From positions 436,501 through 500,500 of the forward strand of contig OZ020517.1 of the NCBI GenBank assembly GCA_963971425.1: a stretch of 64,000 nt of DNA, read 5' to 3'. The notes beneath the pieces are model-generated. The model was not told the origin of the DNA. It searched no databases and saw only the letters and a program-made list of their open reading frames with translations. Position 1 is the first letter of the stretch. Each line of letters opens with the position of its first letter. This DNA is from Bryoerythrophyllum caledonicum (taxonomy: Eukaryota; Streptophyta; Bryopsida; Pottiales; Pottiaceae). This document shows, one piece after another, positions 18,495 to 29,632 of this stretch. The position numbers and the translations under genes were made by a program.

Positions 18495-20765
18495 CCATTT
18501 ATCACAAGCATTTTGGAGGAGGTTGCTGGCCATGAATGTTACACTTTTATGGATGGATACTCGGGATACAATCAGGTGTCCATTGCTTTGGTGGATAGAC
18601 ACAAGACGGCATTTACAACGCCGTGGGGGACGTTTGTTTGGCATGTTATGCCATTTGGCCTTTGCAACGCCCCTACCACCTTCTAGAGACTGGTGATGTC
18701 TATATTCTCTGATTTGTTGTACAAATCGATGACCGTATTTATCGATGACTTTAGTATACAGTCGCACAAGGAAAATCACTTGAAATTGGTCAAAGAGAGC
18801 CTTGAGAGGTGCAAGAGGTCGCAAATGGCGTTAAACCCTAAGAAGACTTACTTGGCTGTGAGTAGAGGCGTGTTATTAGGCTATGTGGTGAGCAAGGACG
18901 GAAGGGAGCCAGAGCCAGAGAAAGTGAAGGTTAAGCCTTAAGCCACCAATCAATGTGAACGAGGTCCAACGAGTGTTGGGTCATGTGGGTTGGTATCGTG
19001 AGCTCATACATGATTACGCCACTATTACTCTATCCATTACTAAGTTGTAGCAAAAGAACAAGTTCAATTGGACGCGAGCATGTGAAGTGGCTTTTGGCAA
19101 TGTGAAGGAGATGTTGAGCAAACACCATATTCGTTAATTTGGGAGATTTTCCATCTCCCAATTTAATGACAATTTAGGTCGAGTCGACCTAAACTATACC
19201 CACAGATTAGGTACTTCACTGAAACTGGACAAAACAACCAATCATTGAAATATTCAAATGGCCATAACTTACTCAGATTTTGTTCAAATTGGGCATGTGA
19301 GGTGTTTTTTGACATCTACAGATACATCAGATGTCAAAAAACACCTCATATTCCCAATTTGGACAAAATTTGAGTAAGTTATGGCCATTTGAAAATTTTG
19401 ACAATTGGTTGTTTTGTCCAGTTTCAGTGATGTACTCAATCTGTGGGTACAGTTTAGGTCGACTCGACCTAAACTGTATTTTCCCAAAATCATGGAATTT
19501 TCCCATTATAACAAATATGGTGTTAGCACATATCCTGTGTTAAGACCTCCACGATGAAGGATGCCATTTCATGTTTATTGCGACGCCAGTGCTCTGGCAG
19601 TGGGTAGTTTTCTTTGTCAACCAGTATAGGAAGAATCCAAGAGTCGCGATTATCCCATTGCCTATGCCAGTAGGTAGTTAAATCCTGCTGAAAAAATTAT
19701 TCCACCACAGAGAGGGAGTGTCTTGCGATGGTATTCTCAGTTAAGAAGTTTCAACACTATCTTCTCAGTCATGAGGTAGTTTTCTATGTGGACCACATGG
19801 CGATTAAATACTTGGTCAACAAACCAGAGTTGAGCGGTAGATTGACAAGGTGGGTGTTACTACTTCAAGAGTTTGATTATACAGTCGAGTATAAGCCTGG
19901 TTTGGCTCACAAGCACGCTGACCATCTATCTAGACTTTTGGAGGATCTAGAAACCTCTTCTATCGATGATGATTTAGTAGATGAGGCCTTGTTTCTAGTC
20001 ACCGCGCGTCCGTTGTGGTATTCAGGGATTGTCGAGTTCCTCACCACCCAACAGTTGTCTCCCGAGTTATCCAAGGAAGAGCGTCGGAAGATTCGTGTGA
20101 ACAGCAAGCACTTAGCGGTGTTGGAGAGCTGCCTCTACAGACGAGGATTGGATGGCGTTCTGAGACGTTGCGTATTGGAAGGGGAGGTTGAGTCGATTCT
20201 CTCAGCGTGCCACGACAGTGCTTGTCGTGGTCATTTCTCTGGCCAATTAACTGGACAAAAGATCTTGCGAGCTAGTTACTTTTGGCCCACTCTATTCGAG
20301 GATGCTCACATGTACGTGAGGAAGTGTGATGCTTGTCAACGTTTTGCTAGAAACGATCTTCATATGCAATTATCCTTGTATATCTCGTTGCCTCTAGTCC
20401 CCTTTGAGAAATGGGAAATAGATAATGTGGGCAAAGTCCACCCCCATTCGTCGCGACGGATGGCTTACATTGTAGTTGCCACAAAATACCTCACCAAATG
20501 GACTGAGGCAAAGGTAGCTCGCTCCAACGATGCGAAGAATGCGGCAGTGTTCTTGTTTGAGAATGTGATTACCAGGTTTGGAGTTCCTAAAATTCTATTT
20601 AGTAATCGTGGTACTCACTTTCTTAATGAAGTGATTGAGGCAATGACAGAGAGATTTCAGATTGACTATAGGAAAACCACTCTCTATCACCCTCAAACAA
20701 ATGGCCAGACTGAGAGAGTCAATCAAACCCTAATACCGCAGTATGGCTTGGCCCGTACTTGGTGA
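18495..20765 (+). pseudogene. Ty3/gypsy pol remnant: reverse transcriptase, RNase H, integrase
   Basis: The RT block 18495-19120 has TFMDGYSGYNQVSIA, KTAFTTPWGTFVW and MPFGLCNAPTTF, plus FIDDFSI as the FxDD active site. RNase H (19529-19930) includes CDASALAVGSFL and YSTTERECLA. Integrase (about 20050-20765) has a partly recognisable zinc region (GHFSG..., KCDACQRFARN) and a core in which the second catalytic Asp is Asn (FSNRGTHF). It keeps the Glu region (HPQTNGQTERVNQTL). Stops at 18684 and 18939 and others, and the abrupt end after 20765, show it is dead. A MITE splits it at 19121-19524. Confidence 0.85.
19121..19524. mobile_element. 404-bp foldback MITE related to the large palindrome-bearing transposon
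   Basis: Two arms of about 190 bp are near-perfect reverse complements around a centre at about 19322. Ends are AACACCATATTCGTTA and its complement TAACAAATATGGTGTT. Target duplication AGCA (19117-19120 and 19525-19528): deleting the MITE plus one AGCA restores the gypsy frame as EMLSTYPVLRPP. Each arm carries one palindrome of the TTTAGGTCGA type (19173-19193; 19448-19478, the latter a perfect 31 bp). It has no coding capacity and is presumably mobilised by an autonomous relative of the large transposon. Confidence 0.9.
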
Positions 20766-23174
20766 CTAAGGTATTTTTAAACAACTCTCTCCAACTGGAA
20801 ACGTTGAATGGTCAACGTTTCCCCACAAGGACATCGGGCAACAGGTGTAAAGAATATAGAACTTGAGGTCCAGCACGTTCAAGCAAAGCCCCTCATGCCT
20901 TGTAACAAGGGCAATTCGAATGCTTGCATGGCAAAGTAACAGTTTTTACTAATTTGAATGTGTAGCAAGAAATTCTGAATTCGCCCCTGATGGTCGCCAA
21001 TAATGTGAGCCCAAAACTTGGTTCACATTTGATTTTAGACCAACTTGTTAGAAATTAGTGAATTAGTTTGGAAATTAGTGAATTAGACGTGGTTAGTGAG
21101 TAGGGAAGCTTCAAAATATCATCGAATTAGTGTTATTAGAAGAATTCGGTTGTTCATAGAAGGATTAGGTGCACAAAGTTGAAGAGACAAGGAACCACGG
21201 AAGTGGATTCTTATTAGTGTTAGTGGTTGCATTTAATTAAAAGATTAGTTTAGTGAAGAAGAAGAAGAAGAAGAAGAAAAAAAAAAAAAAAACAAGAGAA
21301 GGAGGAGGTAAATTGTTGGTTTTTAATGATCTAGAACTTGGATTTGGGTGTATGAATAGTCAAACTTGATGTTTAAATGTGTTTTGAACACATTGGTGTG
21401 GTTGATTCTGTTAGAAACGCTTTATTTTAAGAGCTTTTGGCATGTCCAGCCTTAAAATTGGGTAAAGGTTTAGGTTGATTGTGGGCCCTTGATCTTGATT
21501 AGGGATTGTTAGATTCAAGGGTGGAGATGTGGCCGCCACCCTTGAGGCTCTTTTTCTTGTAGAAGAGGGCTTGGTTGGCCAAGCTCTCTCTCTCTCTTCT
21601 TTCCTTGGTCGAAGCCATGCGAAATTTTTTCCCTTCCCGTTAGTTTTTTTTAGCTGCAGTTGATTGCATGTTGCAAAGTAGATATTTGATATTATGGCGT
21701 GAAATTCTATAATTAGTTAGGACTTGTTGTTAGCTTTCTAGGAATACCAAGCACGTTTTGTTTGGAGCAAGGACGAAAGAGTTAGAGCGGTTTTAGTGAC
21801 AAGAGGTCTTGCTGACGTTGCAGCAAACTTGGAGCCAAGATTTTCAGGCCGTAAAGATCTTGAAGTTGAATTTATGAAGACACCAAGAACGTGTGAATCT
21901 AAGCAGCGACGAAGGAGTTACGGCGGTTTTAGTGACAAGGGGTCTAGCTGCCGGCCAGATCTTGAGGGCAGTATTTGAGTCTTGACGAGCAATTGCTCAC
22001 GGGTTGCAACGGTTCTGGAGCCGAGATGGTTAGGGCGTGAAGATCTTGAAGTCGTCTTTCCAAGGACAACAAGCAAACGTGAATCCAAGTTACGACGAGG
22101 AAGTAACAGCTGTTTTGGTGACAAGGGGTCCTGCTGCCCTTTTTGACCTCTTTTAACACTTGAATTCAATTAATTGTTTTGTTATTTGATGGTTTTGTGT
22201 CGTTGGGAGTTGAAATATGAATGTGTTGGTGTGATTGAAGTGTAAGTGTGTTGTAGTGGATGATTTTTGATGGTTTTGTGTCGTTGGCAGTTGAAATATG
22301 AATGTGTTGGTGTGATTGAAGTGTAAGTGTGTTGTAGTGGATGATTTTTGATGTTGTTTGTATTGAAAGGGGTCTAGTAACTCGGATTTTTACTCAATGA
22401 TGAGATGGAAAATAGATAAATATTAAAAAAAATAAAAAATACCAAAAGTCAAAGTAGAAATCGTTGGGGTAAAAGTAAACTTCTAACTTAGTTAAAAGTT
22501 TTAACCTATGAATAAAGTATAACTTATCTAGGTAAAATTAAGTTTCTTGAGTTAAAATTATTTACTTAGGTAAATTTATTTACTGTGAGATAAAAGTAAG
22601 TTACTTGAGTTAAAATTGTTATTTTAGGTGAATATATTTATCGTGGATTAAAAATTAAGTTACTAAACGTAAGTTTTATTTACTTTGCGTGGATGTTAAG
22701 ATATGAATTGTGTGGGTTGTGTATCGGCAAGTAGAATGTGAGTGAAGTTTAACCCCCACTACTAAACCTAAGTAAGGGGTGTTGAATTTTCACTCACACA
22801 CGACCCCGCCTCCCCTAAATCCTCTTTCTCTATGGTCGTGCAAACACTCTCCGACTACTTTAGCAACCTCTTCATTGACAAGACCAACGACTTGAAGCCT
22901 GCACTAAGGAGACGAAGCACCATAGCGGTGATCAACTTCTCTACTATCTCGCACCTTTTGCTTACTCTCCCTCCCTCTCTTGCAACACAATCTTGCCTTG
23001 TTTGGATAGTGTCCCCTTGTTATGTTCCGTGCAGAATGTCCATACAACAGTGCGCAACAGAAGAAGCCAAAGCTCCCCTCTTCGGTAGCTGTAAAGCAAA
23101 GCGGTGCGGCAACACAGTAGGCGTGTCTGCTTTGACAATTTGCTGCACTCTAGACTCCGACGGCCTTTAGTACA
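20766..23174. other. Gypsy 3' region and repeat-rich non-coding DNA
   Basis: 20766-21000 looks like the tail of the gypsy element. TGTGAGCCCAAAAC at 21005 could start its 3' LTR. A (GAA)n/A-run lies at 21260-21292 and a CT run at 21580-21600. Three related blocks share GGTTTTAGTGACAAGRGGTC (about 21790, 21925 and 22110), which indicates degenerate tandem units of 135-185 bp. An imperfect hairpin at 22738-22799 has arms GTGAGTGAAGTTTAACCCCC and its complement. 22360-22740 is AT-rich without a gene. The frame at 22832-23170 has no recognisable content. Confidence 0.5.
22188..22349. repeat. 81-bp tandem duplication
   Basis: Two adjacent units start GATGGTTTTGTGTCGTTGG at 22188 and 22269. They are identical except for one base soon after the start (GGGAG against GGCAG). 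Confidence 0.9.
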
Positions 23175-23432
23175 ATGGCGTCAGAGAGGCAAGAGCGAGA
23201 AGAAGAGTTCTCCAGGATCAAGAATACTGTATCCGATTATTGCCTGCCCCGAAACCTTGAATTCTACACGGGCAAACTGGCGACCACCGGCAGAAGGACT
23301 GCGAAGAGACAGACAGGCCCCCTTGGGATCAACAAAGTTTTTCGAAAAAAGAGTGACCTTCCCAGTGATTGCATTACGAAGAAGAGCGCACACCAAAGAC
23401 AGAAGGAAGGTGCACCAGCAACCCATAGAATC
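23175..23432 (+). CDS. Possible first exon of an unknown basic protein
   Basis: ATG at 23175 opens MASERQEREEEFSRIKNTVS.. and the frame stays open to a possible donor ACAAG|GTTTGT at about 23432. The segment is Lys/Arg-rich (TGRRTAKRQTGPLG, FRKKSDLPSD). No partner exon could be joined with confidence. The unknown frame at 25108-25848 is the nearest candidate. It could equally be a chance frame. Confidence 0.25.
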
Positions 23433-23489
23433 ACAAGGTTTGTCTTGGTTTACAATAAATTAATATTACTTATATATATTATAAGTCAA

Positions 23490-24535
23490 GACATAATGGG
23501 CACCTCTATACCAAGGTGCTTATTCGACATTTTTTTTTTTTTGGTTTCAAAGTTAGTTTCTTCATGTCTCCTTATATAGTTGGTTATCTTAAATATAAAG
23601 ATAAACAAACTACGCAAGTTTCCATACAAGACAAAATGGGCACCTCTATACAGTCGGCTCTCTATAAATGTTACTCGTCGGAAGCGGGATTTTTGGTAAC
23701 ACTTATGAAGTTATAACATATAACATTTATAGAACTAGATACCGACGATTAGTAACACTTACAAAAATAACACTTATGAAATACAATACCGATGGTTAGT
23801 AACATTTAAAGAAATAAACTTATGAAACTTGATAGTGATGATTAATAACATTTAATGAAATAACACTTGCAAGACTTCAAAGAAAAATCCATAACATATA
23901 GAGAATATGAAAGCTGAAAATTCAAAAAATATAAACCATAATGCAACTAAATTCAACTCATCTAAACTCAACTAAACTCAACTAAATTCAACTAAACTAA
24001 GCTTTATCAAAGAAAGAATCCATAGTGGATTGATGGATATCTTCCATATGGGCAATTGCCACATCTTGCATAAGAGTTTGAACCAAGTTGATGCGTTTCA
24101 TCTTTGCTGAAGGAATTTCTTCACAATATAAAGTGCACTGTCAAATCCAACCACCTTGTTTTCCGCATCATTTATAACCTCATTTGTAACAATGAGGTTA
24201 TAAATGATTTTGCCAAATGATGTTTTTGCCAAATGTAACACTTATAGGATCATTTTAACAAAGGGGGGAGCGGAACATGTTATAACACTTAACATATAAC
24301 ACTTACTAGTGTTGATTTTGAGGTTTTTTTCGGGAGCGAGATTTTTAGTAACACTTATGCGATTCTGACACTTATAGAGGTAACATTTATAGAGAGCCGA
24401 CTGTACCAAGGTGCCTATTTGGCCCCACCTCTTTTTTTTTTTTTTTGTTCAGAGTTACCCTCGTCATGTCTCCTAATTATTTTTGTTATCTTTGAATATA
24501 AAGCTAAACAAACTATGCAAGTTTCCATGTCCTAA
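23490..24535. repeat. 140-bp tandem duplication, second copy split by a MITE
   Basis: Unit 1 is about 23490-23629 and unit 2 about 23630-24535 including the MITE. Both read GGGCACCTCTATACCAAGGTGC, a T-run, CATGTCTCCT, then AATATAAAG.TAAACAAACTA. Unit 1 keeps the uninterrupted CTCTATACCAAGG, so it acts as the empty-site control for the insertion in unit 2. Confidence 0.85.
23651..24403. mobile_element. 753-bp pogo-type MITE
   Basis: Terminal inverted repeats CAGTCGGCTCTCTATAAATG are flanked by TA on both sides (23649-23650, 24404-24405). The body is AT-rich with many TAACACTTAT/ATAAGTGTTA units and the phrase GGGAGCGAGATTTTTAGTAA. The pogo element at 26355-29630 shares that phrase, the CAGT...TA end structure and the AAGTGTTA repeats. 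It has no coding capacity. Confidence 0.9.
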
Positions 24536-25107
24536 CGCGAAATGTTGTCCCTCTTTACGTTTATTATGCTACTCTTGTATAATCAAACCAGACAGTTACA
24601 TGTGGACGAGCGCACCTACACATAATTGATGATCCAGAAATTCTAGAGCATGAAAGAGATTAGCAGGTTGATCTTTGAGATTGCATGTGAGAATTTTCAG
24701 CTAGGACTTGCGCTGGCATGGGTCGTGCAATTCAATGGTCATTGCTTGTGGGCCATGGAATTTTCCAAGGGGCGGAATTACGGCCTTTGGGAAAGCACTC
24801 CTTTCAGATCATTGGAAAGCTTTCCCTTCTATTTTAGGCCACTTTCTACACAGTTGTTCCTTGAAGAGAACGCGAAGTAAGTGGGTATCCGTGAAGAGGT
24901 CTAGAGTTCAACTAAAAGCGCCTGAGGTGATGCTTATTGGTTGCCAAGTATTCTTCATCTGTAGAGCCTGCATCGCTCCAAAGCGCAGTTTGCATCTTTT
25001 CATTTTCAAGGATAAGTTGTTGTCCTTAGTTGTAACATAACTCAGCAAACAGAAGACTATGCTTTATACAATTGTGAGCAGGTCATTGCAATTCATATAT
25101 ATTAATT
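24406..25107. other. No supported gene
   Basis: The end of the 140-bp duplication is followed by a mixed-composition region. Short frames at 24650-24880 and 24708-25040 overlap in different frames and neither shows a recognisable domain. Confidence 0.3.
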
Positions 25108-25848
25108 TTTGGGGTCTGCGAGAAGCAATCCTTCATCAAGAACGGCATTGCGAAATACATTGACTTCTGGAAGACCGGCATGTCCCGCGACAAGCGATAT
25201 GCCGAGGATATGGCTCCCTATATTTCGTACTGGGAGCATATTCTACATCTTATTTCTGGTCCACTGCAACCAAACCCGGAGTCTGTTCATGAAGGATTCT
25301 TGCCTATATCGGACTGGACTCGAGACCATGCTCGCAGCTCTACCGGGCCCATTGACGTCAATGGCATTCCCAACATTACTCATGAGGATGACCTCAATCC
25401 ATATCATTTCTGTGGCCCTGAATTGAGCCGTCCAAAATTGTCCTTCAATCCATATCGAGACGTTTTACTTGGGGATTTTGTTCTCTGTCGTCCAAGCACC
25501 AGACATTACCTTCCTGTCTGGATGGGCCGAGTTTTTGAGTGCGTGAATCTTACTCCAGGAGATTGCTATGGAATGTTTAAAGTCGAATGGTGGATACCTA
25601 TGACAGGGAAAAAAGAATCCAAGAAGGTTGTCGCCAGGGAGTGCTAGACCGGGAGATGGCAAAAGGAACCTTGTCTTCCTGAGGTAGTGGACTGCAAAAT
25701 CGTTCTGTACTCTCACCGCTTTCCATCCCATTCAAAGAAAGGTCCGCCGAGTTTCCACCGTATTCCGCCGGAGGCATGCAGCGCTGCAATTGCATCATTG
25801 GAGGCTGTTGGCGTTTCAGTTAATTGCGGTGATGAATGTGTCGACTGA
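25108..25848 (+). pseudogene. Unknown protein fragment with a barrel-like C-terminal domain
   Basis: One frame reads VCEKQSFIKNGIAKYIDFWK.. through to a TAG at 25645, and resumes in frame (TGRWQKEPCLPEVVDCKIVL.. SLEAVGVSV) to about 25848. The middle contains LLGDFVLCRPSTRHYLPVWM, GRVFECVN and MFKVEWWIPM. This pattern of alternating hydrophobics and Trp resembles BAH- or chromo-type barrels, which often form the C-terminus of plant transposon-associated proteins. No catalytic motif is present. The family is not recognised. Confidence 0.4.
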
Positions 25849-26352
25849 TTTTATTTTCATTTTGCTGCCACCCGATGGATTTCACTCACATTCTTCTGTA
25901 CGACTCATTTTGGGAAGGATCTTGCTTCTTGTTCCTGTCACTTACTTGACTCCATTTTTTGTTTACCTCCCTGATTTTGTGTTTATACTGAGAACATTCC
26001 TGTCGGTTGCCCACCGATAATTGATCACCATTTCACTCAAAATTTGTTTCAAGATAGTTCCCGAATGGCTGAATTAGATCAGAAGTGTGTTTCAACTATT
26101 CATTTTGAATGGTAGTATGGATGTTATGTCGGCGGCCAACCAATGAATTAATTCTTTTGTAACCACCTTATATCTTATTATATTCAAATTCAGTCTCTTT
26201 TCAGACTCTAATCCCCTCGCAAATGGATGTGTGTTCTGTCGATTGATTTGAATCCTCTTTTTTCTTGACGTCATCCTCCTCCACATTATCCCTTCTGTAT
26301 TTACTAGCTCGGCTGCCAGCCGGTGAGTGTGTCGTCAATGACACTTTCATGG
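25849..26352. other. No supported gene; AT-rich
   Basis: Only short frames are found and no repeat structure was noticed before the pogo terminus. Confidence 0.3.
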
Positions 26353-26354
26353 TA

Positions 26355-29300
26355 CAGTCTACCCTTTTTAAATGATACCTCTATAAGTGTTATTCCTCGA
26401 TAAGTGTTACGAAAAATCTCGCTCCCGAAAAATTAACACTACTAAGTGTTATGTGTTAAGTGTTAACACATTCTCCGCTCCCTCCTTTGTTAATTTCACC
26501 TCGATAAGTGTTATTTTTGAGAAAAACGACATTATACATCTAATACATCGAGGCCATATTTATTTACACACTTTTATCTATAATCCCATAACTTTTGTAC
26601 TTAACTTGTTGCATTTTCTATTGAAATATGAAGTGGATATGGAGTTTAGGGTCTCTTTGGTTGAATGTCATTTAGTGTTTGAACATTGGAGGGGGTTTGG
26701 AAGAGGTTTTTGGGAGAATTTGGCGAGTTGAAATTGGAGTCGGGACAGGGAGTTAAGAGTAGGAGTCAGGAGGCACGAGGTCTGCAGTCGAAACAGGGAC
26801 AAGTCGGAACAGGGAGTCAGGTCCAGGGAGTGTGCAGTCAAAAACAGGGAGTCGGGGTCCAGGGGGTCGGGGAGGGGAGTCGGCAGGTTGGGGCAGGGAA
26901 GGGAGTCGGAGTAGGCAGGGGGGGTCGGGGACAGTTTGCTGTGTTTTCTTTTTCTTTTTTTTAATTTTTAAAAATCTATTGTTGAATTAGTTGGTGTATC
27001 GGATCATGTGGATCAGTTGAATCACTTGGTGTATGTGCTGCATTTGATTCATGTGGATCTGTTTTCAAAACATTGGGAATCTGCACAAACTGTAGGTATG
27101 TTGTATTTTTTGAATTCTAAAATCTTATTACTCATTGTCCAGCAGGTAGTTTTAGGGTAAATGATTGATTTTGTGTCTTATCACGCCCTACTAATTTTCT
27201 CCTTTGTGCTTTTGAAGGGTTAAACTTTCGAGTGGATTAGTGGAAATATCCATTGAAGAACACGGTCAAAGTTCAATTAAGTCGAATTTTACTCCTGAGC
27301 AATTTAAGGATTCTATCTTGCGAGTGAAGTAGAACATATTGGCCGTGAAGGAGCACATTTGTTTTTTTGGCACAAAAACATACCAAAGTTTGAATTGTGA
27401 GTCGGGAGAGTCTGGGAGGGGAGTGGGGAGAATGATACTGCAGGGAGGCGAGTGGGTTTAGGATTTAGGGTGGGTAGTCTGGAGAGGGATAGGGAGAGGG
27501 GGGCCTCAATCAAAGATGAGTTTACCAGTGTCTAGCATTGGGCGTCCGCCAAGAGTTGCCACGGTCAAGGGCCGTGAATTTACATTACATGAGCAACAGG
27601 AGATCATTTCTTATCGTGAAGAGATATTGGCTTCGGGTCACAAAATTACCAACAAAGCATTATGTAAGTGGGCGAATATGAAGTTCAACAATATTGCTTC
27701 TCAAGTCACGATTGGTAGATTGTTGAAACGGAAGACATCGGTGACTTCTATTGGTTTGGGTGATATGGGTACTTCCAAGCGTATGAGGAAGGCACAATGT
27801 CCGGAAGTAGAGACGGTGACTTTCAATTGGTTTGTGAGAATGCAAGAGAATGGTGTTGCATTATCGGATGATCTTGTGATAGCTTCGGCAAAGAGATTCT
27901 ATGCATTATTACCGAGAGATGAAAGTGAGAAGGAACTTCAGTTTTCGAATGGGTGGGTTGAGAAATTCAAGAGGAGATTTCAGATCAAAGGTTTTGTCCG
28001 TCATGGAGAAGATGCTTCAGCGGATACTTCGCCAGCGGTTTTGCAGCAGATGGAGCATATCAAGGCTATAGTATCTACATACGACATTAAAGATGTTTTT
28101 AATATGGATGAGACTGGTCTTTTTTACAGATTAGAGCCTAATCGAACTCTAGCTACAAAACGAGTGTCTGGGAAGAAGAAACAAAAAGAGCGCATTACGG
28201 TGGCTTTGACTGCAAATGGGGATGGAAGCATTTGTCTTCCTCCATTAGTTATAAATCAGTATTTGAAACCACGAGCATTTACTTCAAGGCATATTTCAAA
28301 TCCAGAAAACTTGGGCATTACGTGGTTCGCGAATAAGAAGGCATGGATGACAACAACAATCTTTGAACAATTTATTATGGATTTTGAAAGGAAGATGGTG
28401 TTGGCAGGAAGAGAGAAGGTAATTCTCCTTGTTGATAATTTCTCTGGTCATCAATTGCCAACTGTAGCTTCACGGTTGAGGGTGACAAAACTTTTATTTT
28501 TGCCTCCAAATACAACAAGTCGTTTCCAACCTATGGATGCAAGCATTATAGCCTCTTTTAAGGCTCATTACAGGAAATCAGTGATAGAGCATCAATTAGA
28601 ATGTGTTATGGCAGAAAAAGAATTCAAAATTGATGTGTATCAAGCAGTGATTATGGTTGAAAGAGCATGGCGTTTTGGGGTTACAGCTCAAACAATTAAG
28701 AATTGTTGGAGCCATACGGGTATTTTTTCCAATGTTGTAGTGAATCAGGAAGAAGAAGTTAGCCGTCTGACAGAGGTTGCTGAAGTGGCGGCCTTGCTTG
28801 AGCGATTAACATTGTTATCATCTGAGACTGAAGAAGATGATACTATGGAGGCTCAGGAGTTCATTAATTTTGAGCTCGAATTTGATTTGAATAATCCTTA
28901 TCAACCCACTGATGAGGATATTTTAGACTATCTACCCATTGAAGATCAAGATTGTGATTTAGATGAGGATATGATAGATGTTGAAGATGTGATAGGGTTT
29001 AATGATGCAGAGCGTTGCCTTGAGACTGAAGAATTTCTTGCAACAAGGATCGGAGAATGTTCATTCGGATGTGAAGAATTTACAAGATCTACAGAAGAAA
29101 ATTTGCAATTGGCGCATGAAAGATTCTCGGCAAACCACAATAGATTCTTATTTTGAATCAACATAGTTGATTTACTATTCATATTTTTTTGTACTTTCGC
29201 TATTTAGTTTTATAAAAGTTTTGAATCTATGTTTGACGTCTTACAAATTGAATCTTTGATATTTATATGCAATTATTTTCTAAGTATTCTAAATATTTAA

Positions 29301-29630
29301 AACTATATTTGAAGTCTTATAGAACTTGTGTTTTTTAATATTTGTTACACATTCTTTTTTGAAGTATTGTAAAATTTTTAAATCCATGTTTGAAGTCTTA
29401 GAAATGTGTTTTTTCATAAGTATTGTTCACTCATTTTTTAAGTATTATAAGTTTGATACCTCGATAAATGTTATAAATTTATTTCTCATGGCTTATAAGT
29501 GTTATTCTCAATATGTGTTATAAATTTTTTTTCCAAAATTTATAAGTGTTATTTTCGATAAGTGTTATACCTCGATAAGTGTTATGCTTTTGGCCGCTCC
29601 CGAGGAGTATCATTTAAAGAGGGTAGACTG
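26355..29630 (+). mobile_element. Complete Tc1/mariner-pogo (Tigger-like) element
   Basis: Ends are CAGTCTACCCTTTTTAAATG on the left and the complement with one mismatch on the right. TA target duplications lie at 26353-26354 and 29631-29632. Subterminal ACCTCGATAAGTGTTAT-like repeats occur near both ends (about 26391 and 26497 on the left; 29552 and 29567 on the right). A G-rich leader (26740-26935) with many GGGAGT and GGGG runs precedes the transposase. Intact termini, TSD and an open transposase frame make this the only element here that looks autonomous and possibly active. Confidence 0.93.
27516..29156 (+). CDS. Pogo-type transposase (DDD), intact
   Basis: The 546-residue open frame starts at ATG 27516 and ends with TGA. 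It cuts and pastes its own element at TA sites. An N-terminal Psq-like helix-turn-helix (TLHEQQEIISYREEILASG..TNKALCKWA, residues ~22-70) is followed by a CENP-B/Tc5-type second DNA-binding module (NWFVRMQENG..FSNGWVEKFKRRFQIKG, ~100-160). The DDE_1 catalytic core has D198 in NMDETG, D307 in LLVDNFSGH and D341 in FQPMDASII, 34 residues after the second, giving a DDD triad. The C-terminus is very acidic (DEDILDYLPIEDQDCDLDED), as in many Tigger-like proteins. Length is typical of the family. No stop or frameshift is present. Confidence 0.95.
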   Translation: MSLPVSSIGRPPRVATVKGREFTLHEQQEIISYREEILASGHKITNKALCKWANMKFNNIASQVTIGRLLKRKTSVTSIGLGDMGTSKRMRKAQCPEVETVTFNWFVRMQENGVALSDDLVIASAKRFYALLPRDESEKELQFSNGWVEKFKRRFQIKGFVRHGEDASADTSPAVLQQMEHIKAIVSTYDIKDVFNMDETGLFYRLEPNRTLATKRVSGKKKQKERITVALTANGDGSICLPPLVINQYLKPRAFTSRHISNPENLGITWFANKKAWMTTTIFEQFIMDFERKMVLAGREKVILLVDNFSGHQLPTVASRLRVTKLLFLPPNTTSRFQPMDASIIASFKAHYRKSVIEHQLECVMAEKEFKIDVYQAVIMVERAWRFGVTAQTIKNCWSHTGIFSNVVVNQEEEVSRLTEVAEVAALLERLTLLSSETEEDDTMEAQEFINFELEFDLNNPYQPTDEDILDYLPIEDQDCDLDEDMIDVEDVIGFNDAERCLETEEFLATRIGECSFGCEEFTRSTEENLQLAHERFSANHNRFLF

Positions 29631-29632
29631 TA

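Noticed and set aside
22832..23170. 112-residue plus-strand frame as a gene
   Set aside because: No domain, no start context or splice support, and overlapping frames of similar length exist.
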